This document shows positions 42,243 through 52,866 of a stretch of DNA of 64,000 nucleotides, in pieces. This stretch comes from Onthophagus taurus. Its lineage: Eukaryota > Arthropoda > Insecta > Coleoptera > Scarabaeidae. Within the stretch, counting starts at the first letter, position 1. Each line of letters begins with the position of its first letter. Where the stretch lies: NCBI RefSeq assembly GCF_036711975.1, contig NC_091971.1:29829501-29893500 (forward strand), written 5' to 3'. The position numbers and the translations under genes were made by a program. The notes beneath the pieces were generated by a model, which worked only from the letters and a program-made list of their open reading frames with translations, was not told where the DNA came from and made no database searches.

Positions 42243-43302
42243 CAGGGTGTTCATTTCAAAACTTTCCACCTCAATTTCTGTAAATCCGGAAGTTTAAAAA
42301 GAAAATCGCTGAAATAGGTAAAGAATAAAACCAAGGGGACAACTTTTTATTCAAAAATTGACTCACTCACTTCAACCCCCCGCCGCCAGAAACCAACCCC
42401 TTAAAAATCTTAAATGGAAAGGGGTGTCAAGTGATATATTGTTCAAATATTGTATTTCCTGTTAATTAATTGAATCCGTTGGCGAAAGTACATGTGTGTC
42501 ACTCGTAATTTATTATGTATTTCTTGTTTTTATTCTTTTCCGTAAGGACTTGATATTTCAATCACTTGTGTCCGCGTTGTCGAACAAATAACATGTGGTG
42601 TCGGACAGGTTCTCTTTGTATAAGTTGGCTTATTTGACTAAGTATTATTTTACTCTAACTGACTTTAAACATAATTTTTAATTTGTTAATTCGATTGTAG
42701 AACCGAATCATCCTGAAGAAGTAACAATATAAATTTCGAAATACAGATGTTTTAAAATTTAGTCCCCTTTTTTTTTGATGACCTTATAACCTGAAGTTAA
42801 AAGGAAAAAAAATTTTTTTTTTCTAATTTTCATATCATTAACTGAGGTCGCTCATACTTCGTTTTTTACTCTTGATAAAGTCGTTGTGTTAATGGTCGTT
42901 GTAAAAACGAACATGGTAATTTAATTTTATCAATTAATAATAAAAGATTACTTATTCTTGCTTTTAAGAAGGTGATTAAAGTTTTTAATATTAATTAAAG
43001 CGGGAAATACAAAACAAAGATTTTCGCAAAAATTTCAAAAACGAATCGATCAATTTAAAAAAAATAAATACTAACATGTAGTACCTTAAAAGACCTTTAA
43101 AATGAGGTATCACTTGACACCCCTTTCCATTTAAGATTTTTAAGGGGTTGGTTTCTGGCGGCGGGGGGTTGAAGTGAGTGAGTCCATTTTTGCATAAAAA
43201 GTTGTCCCCCTTGGTTTTATTCTTTACCTATTTCAGCGATTTTCTTTTTAAACTTCCGGATTTACAGAAATTGAGGTGGAAAGTTTTGAAATGAACACCC
43301 TG
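42243..43302. mobile_element. 1.06-kb non-autonomous mariner-type element with long inverted repeats
   Basis: Ends CAGGGTGTTCATTTC...GAAATGAACACCCTG flanked by TA (42241-42242 and 43303-43304). The inverted repeats are about 200 bp per side and very similar, including ACTTCCGGATTTACAGAAAT and TCTGGCGGCGGGGGGTTGAA. The interior (42445-43080) is AT-rich and non-coding. TA duplication and the CAGGG start suit the Tc1/mariner superfamily. Confidence 0.88.
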
Positions 43303-43469
43303 TATATACATATATTAGAAGTTTACAATGTATTTGTGCATTGTAGAATGAAAGAAAATGTATGTTATATTACCATTATGGAAGAAAACAGTCAAAGGAT
43401 TTTACATATGGAAGTAAAAGCTTTAAAAACTCGCCTTACATTAAAAATAATAAGTACGTATTAAAAAAG

Positions 43470-44490
43470 GCTCTGCTTCCGGTAATGTTTATTAAATATC
43501 GACAGGACTAGTTTCGGACTTAGTCCATCTTCAGTTGTCGTCTAAAAAGCTATACATGATATATCAGAAATGGTAAAGTAAAAGTATAAAAATGTGATTG
43601 TAAAAAACTTACATAAAATTAAGCACATGACAAACGTAATACAAGAAAACAATTAACACTAAATAACTGTTAAAATGCTCGGAGCAAGCGTGATAAAATA
43701 AAATCTATAAAATGTAACGAACGAAACGAGTTTTAAAATACAAGTTGTAATACTTGAGACTTGAGTTTGATCGTTCATTAAACTGTAATTGGGATATTTT
43801 GAATATTTAGTAATTTCATATTGTTCCAATAGATACATTTCATAGCTTTTATTACATTTGTGTTTTAGATTGTAATTTTTAGAAGCGATGTTATGGCTGG
43901 TTTCTGTAACATGTTTATAATCGTTTGAGTTACATTATGTTCGGCTATATGTTCATTTAGTTTTCTGCCGGTTTGTCCTATGTAAATACTGTTGCAATTA
44001 TGGTAGTGTATGGTGTATAACCCTCTAAAATTACCTTCTCCTTTTTTTATCTTATAATTAGCTAATTTGTTGAGAATGTTCCTTCCATTGTTATATCCGA
44101 TATTGATATTTTGTGTTTTTAGTATTTTACCAATTGTGCAATTTAAATAGTTATATATGGACGGGATCTGTATGTTTGTTTTTCTTTTCGGTGTTTGTAG
44201 TACACAGATCATGTTGTATGTAAATGTTTGTTATTAAGTGGTTTATTATATTATTTGGGAAATTATTATCTTTTGTAAGTTTTTTAATGTTTATTTAAAG
44301 TTAATATCTGTCGTTATGCTATTTTTATCGAGAGGGCATGTAAAAAGCCTGTTGATATAGAATCTGAAAGAGGCTAGTTTGTGTGTAGTAGTGTGATATG
44401 AGTCCCATGATCTAATGATATTTTTTGTTGTAGGTTTTCTATACAATATGTTGAAATTTAAGTTAGCTATCTTTTTTTAAAAATTACAAT
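43470..44490 (-). pseudogene. Penelope-like element, RT C-terminus and GIY-YIG endonuclease
   Basis: Minus-strand reading: the RT C-terminal region NILYRKPTTKNI, WDSYHTTTHKLASFRFYINR, FTCPLDKNSIT, then MICVLQTPKRKTNIQIPSIY (44212). The endonuclease signature is GLYTIHYHNCNSIYIGQTGR, with KLNEHIAEH (GIY becomes GLY; YIG present). The 3' end reads YLLEQYEITKYSKYPNYS and then the hammerhead-like motif at 43500-43540 followed by AATAAACATTACCGG. Stops and frameshifts are present. The catalytic RT domain is missing from this copy. Confidence 0.85.
43500..43540 (-). ncRNA. hammerhead-ribozyme-like motif of a Penelope element
   Basis: On the minus strand: stem I CGACA/TGTCG, core CTGAAGA (matching CUGANGA), stem II GGAC/GTCC with a short loop, GAAA, then a palindromic ACTAGT that can form stem III between two copies, and a C at the cleavage position. 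The order is correct for a minimal hammerhead. One mismatch (A-C) lies next to the cleavage site. Hammerheads of this short-stem-III type are known in Penelope-like elements. Confidence 0.5.
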
Positions 44491-44775
44491 CTAATACACA
44501 AATATGTATAATAAAAGCTGTAAAATGGATCTATTGGAACAATATGAAATTACTAAATATTGAAATGATCAAAATTACGGTTCAAATGAACGATCAAATC
44601 AACAATATCGAAAATCTTTTTTCATTTTTAAAATCATAATTATATATAAAATATTCGATTCTTTATTTACTGTTTTATAATAGCTTTATTCACTTGTTTT
44701 CGCATATGTTTCCGTCTTACAAGTTGTATTTCAAAACTCGTTTTGTTCGTTACATTTTATATCGATTTCTTGAAA
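44490..44775 (+). pseudogene. inverted partial copy of the Penelope 3' region
   Basis: The plus-strand words CTATTGGAACAATATGAAAT and ATGAACGATCAAAT, then (44715-44770) ACAAGTTGTATTTCAAAACT, occur inverted at 43690-43870 in the neighbouring Penelope copy. Two tail fragments of the same family therefore lie in opposite orientation within 1 kb. Confidence 0.65.
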
Positions 44776-45270
44776 CATAGAGATACCAAGATATTTCCCA
44801 CATCTGCCTTTATAGTTTACCCTTAACCCAAGCACATCTTTAGGTTCTAAAATATGTTAGAAAATCTCAGATATTTTTATAAATGAAGCATTTTTAGAAT
44901 CAAAATATCTGTATCTTCAACATTTTAAATATTTCCATCTATACCTTATTTAGTTAAAAGTACTTTGCTACTTTTATACTATTCATTAGAAATATTTGAC
45001 ATATTTAAGAATTTTTGCAGCCTTTTATACTTTATGATCAACTTAAAAGCACATCCAACTCCGCAGAGATATTTGGGGATCTGTAACATCTCTCTTGTAG
45101 GAGCACCTTTAGTATCCAGGTGGAGATGGTAATATACAGAAAGTTTCTCTAACAGTGGTACTTATATTTTACAAAAAAATACTAGAAAGAATTCAAAATC
45201 TTTCAACAAAGAATATCTCTGCAACCAATTCCTAGAATTAAATCAGTTCAAATTCAGAAGCAAACAACAT
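44776..45270. other. no recognisable feature
   Basis: AT-rich with repeated AAATATTT-type words. No open frame or known repeat. Confidence 0.4.
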
Positions 45271-45935
45271 TCATTCGAGTGAATGTCGTTGAGTGAGTAG
45301 AGTCGTTCGTCCTTTTCGCTTGTTTATTAACAAGTTTCTCTGGTAAGAATGAAATTGTCTGCGTTTCACGGAGGAAAATCTTCGACAGCTGAAGGATTTG
45401 TCCCACAGTTCTGTTGATGAGCTAATAAAAAAAGAGTCATTCTTGGCTCAAGTGGTTAACATTGTAAAAAGTCAACTTATTGCGGAAATTAATGAATTGA
45501 AGCGAGAAAACGAATCTTTGAAGAGAGAAAACAAGTTGATTTTGGAAAAACAAGATGACTTGGAGCAGTATACTCTCTTTACCAGATTTATAATGTTATT
45601 TGGTTTGACCACAAATGTCAAATTGGTGCATTGATGTGCGGTCTGACCTTGTATTTGCATATCTTGCCCATATTTATGTGATATTTCCTTTTCTTTTTTC
45701 TCTCGTCCATTTTCTCGATTTTTTCTTTTTTCCTTCATTGTTATTATTATTTTTCTTTATTATTATTATCTTTTTATTTTTATATTATTTTAATTTCTTT
45801 AAAAGATTGGTTGAAACAGACTATAGTCTGGAACCCACCGTTTGTGACCAATACTCTATTTGTCTTTTTGTTTTGTTTTACGTATACATTATAATTTTGG
45901 TGCACAATAAAGTTTATTATTATTATTATTATCTC
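45270..45935 (+). mobile_element. LINE with 5' leader, ORF1 start and 3' tail only (large internal deletion)
   Basis: The plus-strand frame from about 45365 reads FTEENLRQLKDLSHSSVDEL, IKKESFLAQVV and INELKRENESLKRENKLILE, a coiled-coil ORF1 start ending KQDDLEQYTLFTR. After about 45590 this switches into a 3' untranslated region ending AATAAAGTTTATTATTATTA at 45907-45932. That is the same AATAAAG plus ATT-repeat tail as the LINE at 19.87 kb. The remainder of ORF1 and all of ORF2 are missing. Confidence 0.7.
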
Positions 45936-47540
45936 TAGTATCAAATCAATTATAGGTACTTTTTCTATTTTTTCGTTCATAGTTTTAATTTAGTGGGGTT
46001 TCCCTAACAACCAAAAATTCACACCTCTCGTATAAAAATCACTGTGGAGTTATTTTTGAAAGTTGAAAAACGACTTTTGGGAATTTGTTGCTTGAAGAAA
46101 CTTTTTGGTGACTTAAAACTCGCACCGGGACCATTAGATTTTTTTGGAACACTATTTCAAGCGATGTATGAGCAGTTCGAAAACGACTATTATGTAACAG
46201 TAAAAGCATCGCTTTCAAGGCGATTTTACATTTGGAAAAATCTCCGACTTATATATACAAGGCGTTGCGGAGACAAATTCCGTGTGTCACGTCAAAAACT
46301 TTACGTGACGCGAACATTTCTCAATCTGTCGCTTCACTTCAAAATACTTCTTGTTCACACAGTTTAACACATCCATTTTAAAGCTGGGATTTTTACTTCT
46401 CTAAAAGCTTTCCATCAAAAACTTACCACAATAATAAAAAAAAACTCTGGAAAATTTATCGTTATGGCATTTTTATCTATTTTTATCTAATAAGAATATT
46501 AATCAAAAATACTTGAGTTTTAATTTTTTTTTTATAAAATAGTTTATGGAATATGACGTTTGCTTAAAGTCTTTGTCGCGTTGGTTAATATTAAAGGGTA
46601 CGGAGAGACCGGAGGTTTATTGGATTTGCGAATGTGGGGTGAGCCCGATGACACAATTTCTCGTTCGAAACTTCTTCCTTTCCCTCGGCCTATATGTGCT
46701 TGCCGTCGTTGCTTCCGAAAATAAAACCTACCCGGCTTCATCTTCATAAAATAGTCAATATCCTTCGGGTTTATCTGCGTTGTCACTCAACGTGAACCTC
46801 TGACCTCATTCGAACAAATATAACTATTACTTCTTATCGCTGATAAAATTTGACAAAATTAAGAATTTAAATTATATTTCTGATATTTCTCATAATTAAC
46901 AAAATTGTATTTTAAACTATGATTTAATGTACATATCAATAATAAATACATGTAAATTATAAACTTCATTGCCGTCAAGTTTAGTGATATAGGTCGGTTT
47001 TGTAAAATTTTGGTGTAAACATAAATTTTGTCGTAAATTTGAGGTGTTATGAAACTATAAACATTAGTGTCCAATAAAAACGGCCGATTTTATTAGTTCC
47101 CCTTTTTATTAGTTTTTAGAATATCGAATTTGTGGGTTATTCATAGGCAGAGTAACGATCGTTGATTACTAATTGCATTTGTTCAAAATTACTTTTGCAA
47201 ATGGAAATTACTGGAATACAATCGTCAAACGGCAATCAAAATGAATATATGGTTCGAATGCCATCCAACGAAATTAAACTAGTGGCTATAATATCTCGTC
47301 CCTCTAATCAACATCGATGTCAATAGAAACGCAATTGTACACTAACGAAATATGTACAACTAATGACTATAGGTGTCTAAAATCAATAAAGGTTAACACT
47401 TCCAGTTTAATATTGAGTTATAAAATTTATTCGGAAATTATGTTATAGATAATGATCAATTAGTTGTAAATTTATATTACTGTCAAAATTTACTCATTTC
47501 TTTCTACCGACACACTTAAAGATTTTTTTTTAATTTGCAG
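45936..47540. other. no recognisable gene
   Basis: AT-rich. Open frames at 46044-46367 (plus) and 46544-46786 (minus) show no known domain. The first contains LLGICCLKKLFGDLKLAPGP. They may be decayed repeat or unrecognised host exons. Confidence 0.35.
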
Positions 47541-47960
47541 ACACAGAGTATGAAAGAATGAATTACAATAACTCAAATACTTAATACTATACCAACTCAA
47601 ACAATTTGGTTCTTTGAAGTCTGCGTACTAGTTGGTTGTTGGCCATAAGTTGAATGGCTTCCTCATCTATATGATTAAGAAGTCTTTGTTCGTGCCGTTG
47701 AGCGTATTTATGATTTTTTTCTATCGCCGTAGTTACCCCAAAAACTATGCGAAGATCGATATTCCTTATGTAACAAGGCCCATTTGCAATGGCGGGGCCC
47801 CTTAATACCGTGTTCTGGATCCTTTGTGTAATATTGATATCACTTTCTGCAGTGCAACTCCATAGTTGTAGGCCATAGACTTCAACTAATAATGACTTAC
47901 TCATGTATCAACAATTTATCATGAATTGCCAATTTTATGAGTTTAATATTACTATAAAGA
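47540..47960 (-). pseudogene. Jockey-type LINE RT C-terminal fragment
   Basis: The 105-codon frame (47904-47587) reads VEVYGLQLWSCTAESDINI, QRIQNTVLRG, ANGPCYIRNIDLRI, HKYAQRHEQRLLNHIDEEAI and NNQLVRRLQRTKLFELV. This is the well-known ending of Jockey RT (the YGIQLWG..S...I.QRFQNK pattern). A 5'-truncated copy, consistent with LINE insertion. Confidence 0.85.
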
Positions 47961-48478
47961 AGAACAACGAGAAAATCCCCGCTGGAAACTGGTTCAACAT
48001 CGAAGGCCGCGCCGACAAAAAAGGAACGGTCTATAAATATAACTATTGCAATTCAAGATCGAAAAAATAGAAAAAATGATAATAAGAACAACAACGAAAA
48101 TTGGGAAATAGTTTCACCGAAATCCAGACAACGGCGAGCCCGACAGCCCATAATTGGAAATGGAAAATCAAATTTCGGCATAAAAGCGGCGGAAAAATGT
48201 ATGCATTTTCACATCAACCAGTTAGCACCAGAAATCACTACTGAGGAATTGGTAAATTATCTCATAAAGAATGAAATAGATGCAAAATGCGAGCAGGTTA
48301 CATCTAAGCATCCAGATCTCTACTCATCGTTCAAAGTGACTGTACCAGCGAAGTATGAGGAAAACATTAAGGTACCTGAACTCTGGCCAGAAAATGTACG
48401 TATTAATCATTTTTTATTCCGACTCACAAAAAAAAACAGAATAACATAGACAAAAACGTCAGTTTTAATAATAACCCA

Positions 48479-49516
48479 TAGTGATGTAAAAAAGTAACAA
48501 TTCGTTATTCGAGTACTCGTTACTCCGCGAGATCCGAAGTAACTGTTACCGTATCACATCGGTACCAGTTACTTTGGATCTAACAGTTACTTTTTCCAAA
48601 GGCCAAGTATTGTTGGATAGGCGAAATCGGCTTAAAAGTCGAAATGTGCAACAAAATTTATTTTTGCATTGCAATAATAAGCTATAATATCTTTTATTGT
48701 TCTTTTAATATTTTTATTTTATTTTATTATTGCTTGTTTATAGAAGAAGTTTTGTTTTCCATTGTTAATGTGTTACTACTTTCAAATATTTTTGTTATAT
48801 AGTAAGTGAAACGTAAGTTATTAATAATTAAATAATAATAATTAAGAAAAATTCTTCGTTATATTCAATATGCGGTGAAAAAGTGAATCCCATAACCTAC
48901 ACTCTATTTTTTGATATTAGTGCACAGTGCATAATAGCGTAACAAAGACAATATAATATGTTTTCAAAAATAAGTGTAGTATAATAGTATATCATTATAT
49001 GAGCATATAATGAGGGCTAATATTCACGGAGGTTAAGTTTATGTCACGAGCGTAGCGAGTAGCATAATTAACCTGAGAGAAAAAGGAATTTGTTTAGGTT
49101 TTTTTAATGTCAAACATTTAGAAACTCCTAAAAAATTGAATTAAATTGACGTTTTTTGAACTTTTAACGTTTCAAATAATTATTATTAGTCTGGTCAAGA
49201 TGGCTACCCGTGGATAATGATTAATATTCACCGCTATTATTCACTCCGTGAAAGATGACTACCATTTTGTTTTAGAAAACTCATTCATAAGGTATATATT
49301 ATAAGGTAGTCGTGGACAAAATAAATTCATATAAGTATGTAGTCCAACTAAAACGAGTACTCTATCGCAAAACGAGTAATCGAACCTCGAGCGCAAACCA
49401 GTACTGGAACCTCAAGCGTAAACGATTACTTGTAACGAGTACAAAGTAACGAATACTTTTTTTGAAAGTAACTGATCGTTACAAATACTAAAAAGTAACT
49501 AAACTTTACATCACTA
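48479..49516. mobile_element. hAT-type non-autonomous element, exact 8-bp TSD
   Basis: Ends TAGTGATGTAAA...TTTACATCACTA with the exact direct repeat ATAACCCA on both sides (48471-48478 and 49517-49524). An 8-bp duplication and TAGTGATGTAAA-like ends are typical of hAT. Both subterminal regions contain many AGTAAC/GTTAC motifs, likely transposase binding sites. Non-coding interior. Inserted in the LINE between ORF1 and EN. Confidence 0.9.
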
Positions 49517-50969
49517 ATAACCCAGCAATACTGTATCATCATAATGTACAAGGAATAACTACAAGCATTAATCTTTTGGAAACTCAAATGAGTTTATTGA
49601 AAAGTTCCTCTGTATAACTGAGTATTGGCAATCACAACAAAACATAAAAACAATTCAATTTGCGGGCTTTCACCTAATATCATCATGCAGTCGAATGACG
49701 GCCAAATGTGGAGAGTCAGCTGTCAATATTTCGCAAACTATAAGCGCCACCTCAAACACATTAATGAGCTATGTGAGGACTTTACTTTTGAATGTGCAAA
49801 TGCACAATTCACCTGGAACAAAACTAGCTACATAATAGCGACTATATATAGATCTCCGAACGGTCAATTTAAATCGTTTTTGCAAAGACTGAAGATGCTG
49901 CTGGATATAATTTAAAGTTTGAATGTGGTGGGTCTGATCGGAGATGATTTTAATGAAGATCTGCTTACAGAGAATATCAATTCAAAACTATTTCGAAATG
50001 TTATTCAAATATATGGGGCAGTTACTTATATCAAAACCTACGAGAATATGTGAAACAACAGAAACATGTATCGATAATGTTATATTGATAAATCATGGCG
50101 GTAAGTGCACAGTAATAAAGACGAAATGTATTAACACAGCAGATTCATCAAATGTTTATAAATGTGTCAGAAATTTTAATGAAGGTAGTGTGAAGCGTTT
50201 TTTGGTGGCTCTTGGTCAACAGGATTGGTCTGGAATGTACGATTAATTCAGGGATCCCAAGAACCAGTTCAGATTTTTCCTAGGTATATTTCTGCTGCAT
50301 TTCAACAACTACTTTCCTATCCGGAAAATGGCAGTTTCTGGTAGGAAACAATGGAAACCAACTGAGTCCCTAAAACTACTGAAAAACCAAGTGTCAGCCC
50401 TTCAACATTTAAAACAGGTTTATGATGCGGAAGTAACAATTTCGAAACGCAGTTACTTTGATCACAGACAGCAAGCAATAAAACTAGAGAAATATGGAAC
50501 CGGATTTAGGCGATTATAAACAACAGGCTAATAATTTTAATCGCGTATTTGTAAACAATATCGCAAACAATAATTATTCTGTAACACTAACAAACATGTA
50601 ATTGTAATGGGTCAAAAATTATTTATTCCATTTAATTCAAACACTTGTTACCTCTTTCCAACCTGTAAACAGGAAGTTCTTAATATGATAAACTCATTAA
50701 AAACGACCTCATCGGTAGGAACAGATGAGATTCCAACTCACTGTATAAAAAAGTTATTGTAGAACCTCTTACACATTTAATAAACAATTCCTTGCAAACT
50801 GGTATTTTTCCTGATTCGCTTAAGGAGGCGGTGGTATCGCCTATATATAAAAAAGGTGGTATGAATGATATAAATAATTACAGACCCGTAAGCCTATTAA
50901 CAGTTTTCTCCAAAATTTATGAAAAAATTGTCTATAACTTCTTGGTAAAACACAAATTAATTATATATT

Positions 50970-51090
50970 CATTTTATGTTTAGATTTTGGCCGATGATGA
51001 CCTTTATGTGTCGAAACCGGTTCCAATAAATATTTAAAATATAAGCATGTAAGAAGTTTTTTTATATTTTTATATGTATGTATATATACA
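50970..51090 (+). mobile_element. Penelope-type tail fragment inside the LINE
   Basis: Holds the hammerhead-like motif and a following CAATAAATATTTAAAATA, as at the ends of Penelope elements. LINE coding stops just before and resumes about 15 bp after it. Confidence 0.5.
50987..51026 (+). ncRNA. hammerhead-ribozyme-like motif
   Basis: Stem I TTGG/CCAA flanks a core CCGATGA (one change from CUGAUGA), a weak stem II (GAC/GTC), GAAA, and the palindromic stem III ACCGGT with T before the stem I partner. Topology is right but the core U-to-C change and short stem II suggest decay. Confidence 0.4.
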
Positions 51091-51449
51091 TATACATTTT
51101 CCCATATGTTATATAATTATCCTAAGCATCGTCTCACGTTAACAGAAAATAATCTTGAATATGCTGCAATAAACTTCTATAATAAACTACCGTTACATAT
51201 AATCGATGGAAATAATATAAAAACGTTCAAAAAATATCTAAATGATTATTTATGTAAAACTGAACCATACTCGATATCAGAGTATCTGAATTATAGTTGA
51301 GTTATAACAAATATAGCTCGAATGTTTGTTATTTGGTCCTAAGGTATACCAGTGTTTTGTGACGGTTGGCGGTTTTGTAATGCTTTATATTATGTATTTA
51401 TACATGTACACTGTAATGGCATGCTGTACTTGCCATCCCATCTTTATAG

Positions 51450-51670
51450 TGGCCGATCCTATATTCGACAATAACTCCCCTCGCACTATTTGCCCTCGAT
51501 AACCTTTTGGTTTTAGATATGATTGTGCCCTGAAATGCGTTTCTGACATTAAGCACACATCAATTTTATGAGACAGTAACTTTAGTAGTTCCTACTGGAG
51601 TTGAACTTAATCATTGGCGTCCCACAATATAATTACTAGATCGTGGACCAATAATATGTTTAACAGCTGA
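51450..51670 (-). pseudogene. Jockey-type LINE endonuclease N-terminal fragment
   Basis: Minus-strand reading gives IVLWDAND, LLKLLSHKIDVCLMSETHFR, then SYLKPKGYRGQIVRGE. The LWNANGL and SETH(L/F) motifs mark the beginning of a non-LTR retrotransposon endonuclease. A stop follows the first motif. No more of the element is recognisable nearby. Confidence 0.6.
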
Positions 51671-51959
51671 CTTAGAAATATGACTTTCAAGTTTAGATAA
51701 TTTTTCTTTAAGTTTCTCTGGTCTCTGCCTAATTTTTTATGACAATCTTATTATACTGTCTTCCTTGCTGTTCCTTATAAGTCCAGTTTGTGACTCTTCC
51801 AGCCTCTGGCCTGAGTTTAATTTAGGGTTTGTTTGTCTGATGGTCTTTGGTTGGTCCTTTTTGTAAACTCTTACTCTTCTTCTTCCTCTTTATTTAAAAC
51901 TATGTCTTGTTGTTTTTTGCTTCATTAGGCCTCTTGGGGGGCTGAAGTCCAACATTCGT

Positions 51960-52420
51960 GCCACTTTTTGAACGGTCGTCCATCTTGTCCACGTGGTCTC
52001 TTCAATATGTGCGTTTCACCCGCATAAATCGCACCATATCAGGCACCCTCAGTTCCTTCCGTATAGCTCAGCGTCTTATCTGATCGCTCACGATTAAAGG
52101 AATACTTTAATCGTTCTTAGCGTTCTCATTTCGGTTGCTCTCAGCATGCTAGTGATTTTTGACGTGTTCGCCCTAATTTCCGATACATAAGTCAGTACCG
52201 GCCTCACTGCCATTAGGTAGATGCAAACTTTGCTCTCGTTGGACATGTTCCTCCATACGATATCTCTTAGATATTCAGATATTCTGGATTCTTCGTTGAC
52301 TTGTACCCTAACTTCTTGGTGCAAATTTCTGCAGCTAGAAATGACAATGCTGAAGCACCTACAATGCAGATATCACCATTGCTTCAATCTTCTCCTCGGA
52401 TATCTATATGTTTAGTCCTT
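51960..52420 (-). pseudogene. LINE RT C-terminal fragment (RTE/BmRT-type wording)
   Basis: The frame 52324-52094 reads HQEVRVQVNEESRISEYLRD, VWRNMSNESKVCIYLMAVRP and VLTYVSEIRANTSKITSMLR, followed by ATEMRTLRTIK. It continues, with stops, to NAHIEETTWTRWTTVQKVAR. This is the widespread insect endonuclease-reverse transcriptase ending (VRPVLTY..E.R.DT..). The clade is uncertain. Confidence 0.75.
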
Positions 52421-52548
52421 TTGTTGTGGATTGGAATCCATATAGCATTCGCTGCAAGCTGTTCTCGTTTTCCGGTGTCAAAAAAGAGGAAACTCCAGTT
52501 TTTGGCCTTAAAAGATGAATCGTATAAGTATTTTTAGTATTTTTATGT

Positions 52549-52585
52549 GTTACACGTGTTTCGGCTCTAAAGTCAGTGTCGGAGG
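52549..52585 (-). ncRNA. decayed hammerhead-like motif at a Penelope 3' end
   Basis: The minus strand reads CTGACTTTAGAGCCGAAAC followed by the palindrome ACACGTGT. The CTGA and GAAAC parts are in place, but the core GA is lost and stem I does not pair. It is recognised mainly by position and by comparison with the other two motifs. Confidence 0.25.
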
Positions 52586-52866
52586 ATGGAGTTTTTGTTT
52601 TCCTTCTCTTCCACATATAATATTCGAATGATGAATCTGGAGAAAGAACTAGCAAAGTTAACTACGTACCATATCCTTCATAGAAAGTAAATAGGTTTTG
52701 AATGTCTGTTCTTGAGTTAACGGACGCAACCTCTTAGTTTATAGAGACCATTTCAAGGAAAAGACGTTTGTTGAATTTGAATTTATATTCTTGAAACAAG
52801 ATGGAGGTATCACCGAAATCAAATCTATGGCCTGTATCAATGTAATGGTTGACTAGTGCCGATTTG

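Larger units (their letters stand above)
48058..51300 (+). pseudogene. LINE with ORF1 end, endonuclease, RT start and RT C-terminus
   Basis: Plus strand. ORF1 (about 48058-48449) has MHFHINQLAPEITTEELVNY and ELWPENVRINHFLFR (RRM-like ending). After a hAT MITE insertion, EN (49540-50250) reads QFAGFHLISSC, YIIATIYRSPNGQFKSFLQR and LIGDDFNEDLL. The linker (50328-50519) has SGRKQWKPTESLKLLKNQVS. RT (50660-50960) has INSLKTTSSVGTDEIP, GIFPDSLKEAVVSPIYKKGG and NYRPVSLLTVFSKIYEKIV. It then breaks into a Penelope tail and resumes only at the C-terminus (51106-51300), AAINFYNKLPLHIIDGNNIK. The middle of RT, with YADD, is deleted. Confidence 0.85.
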
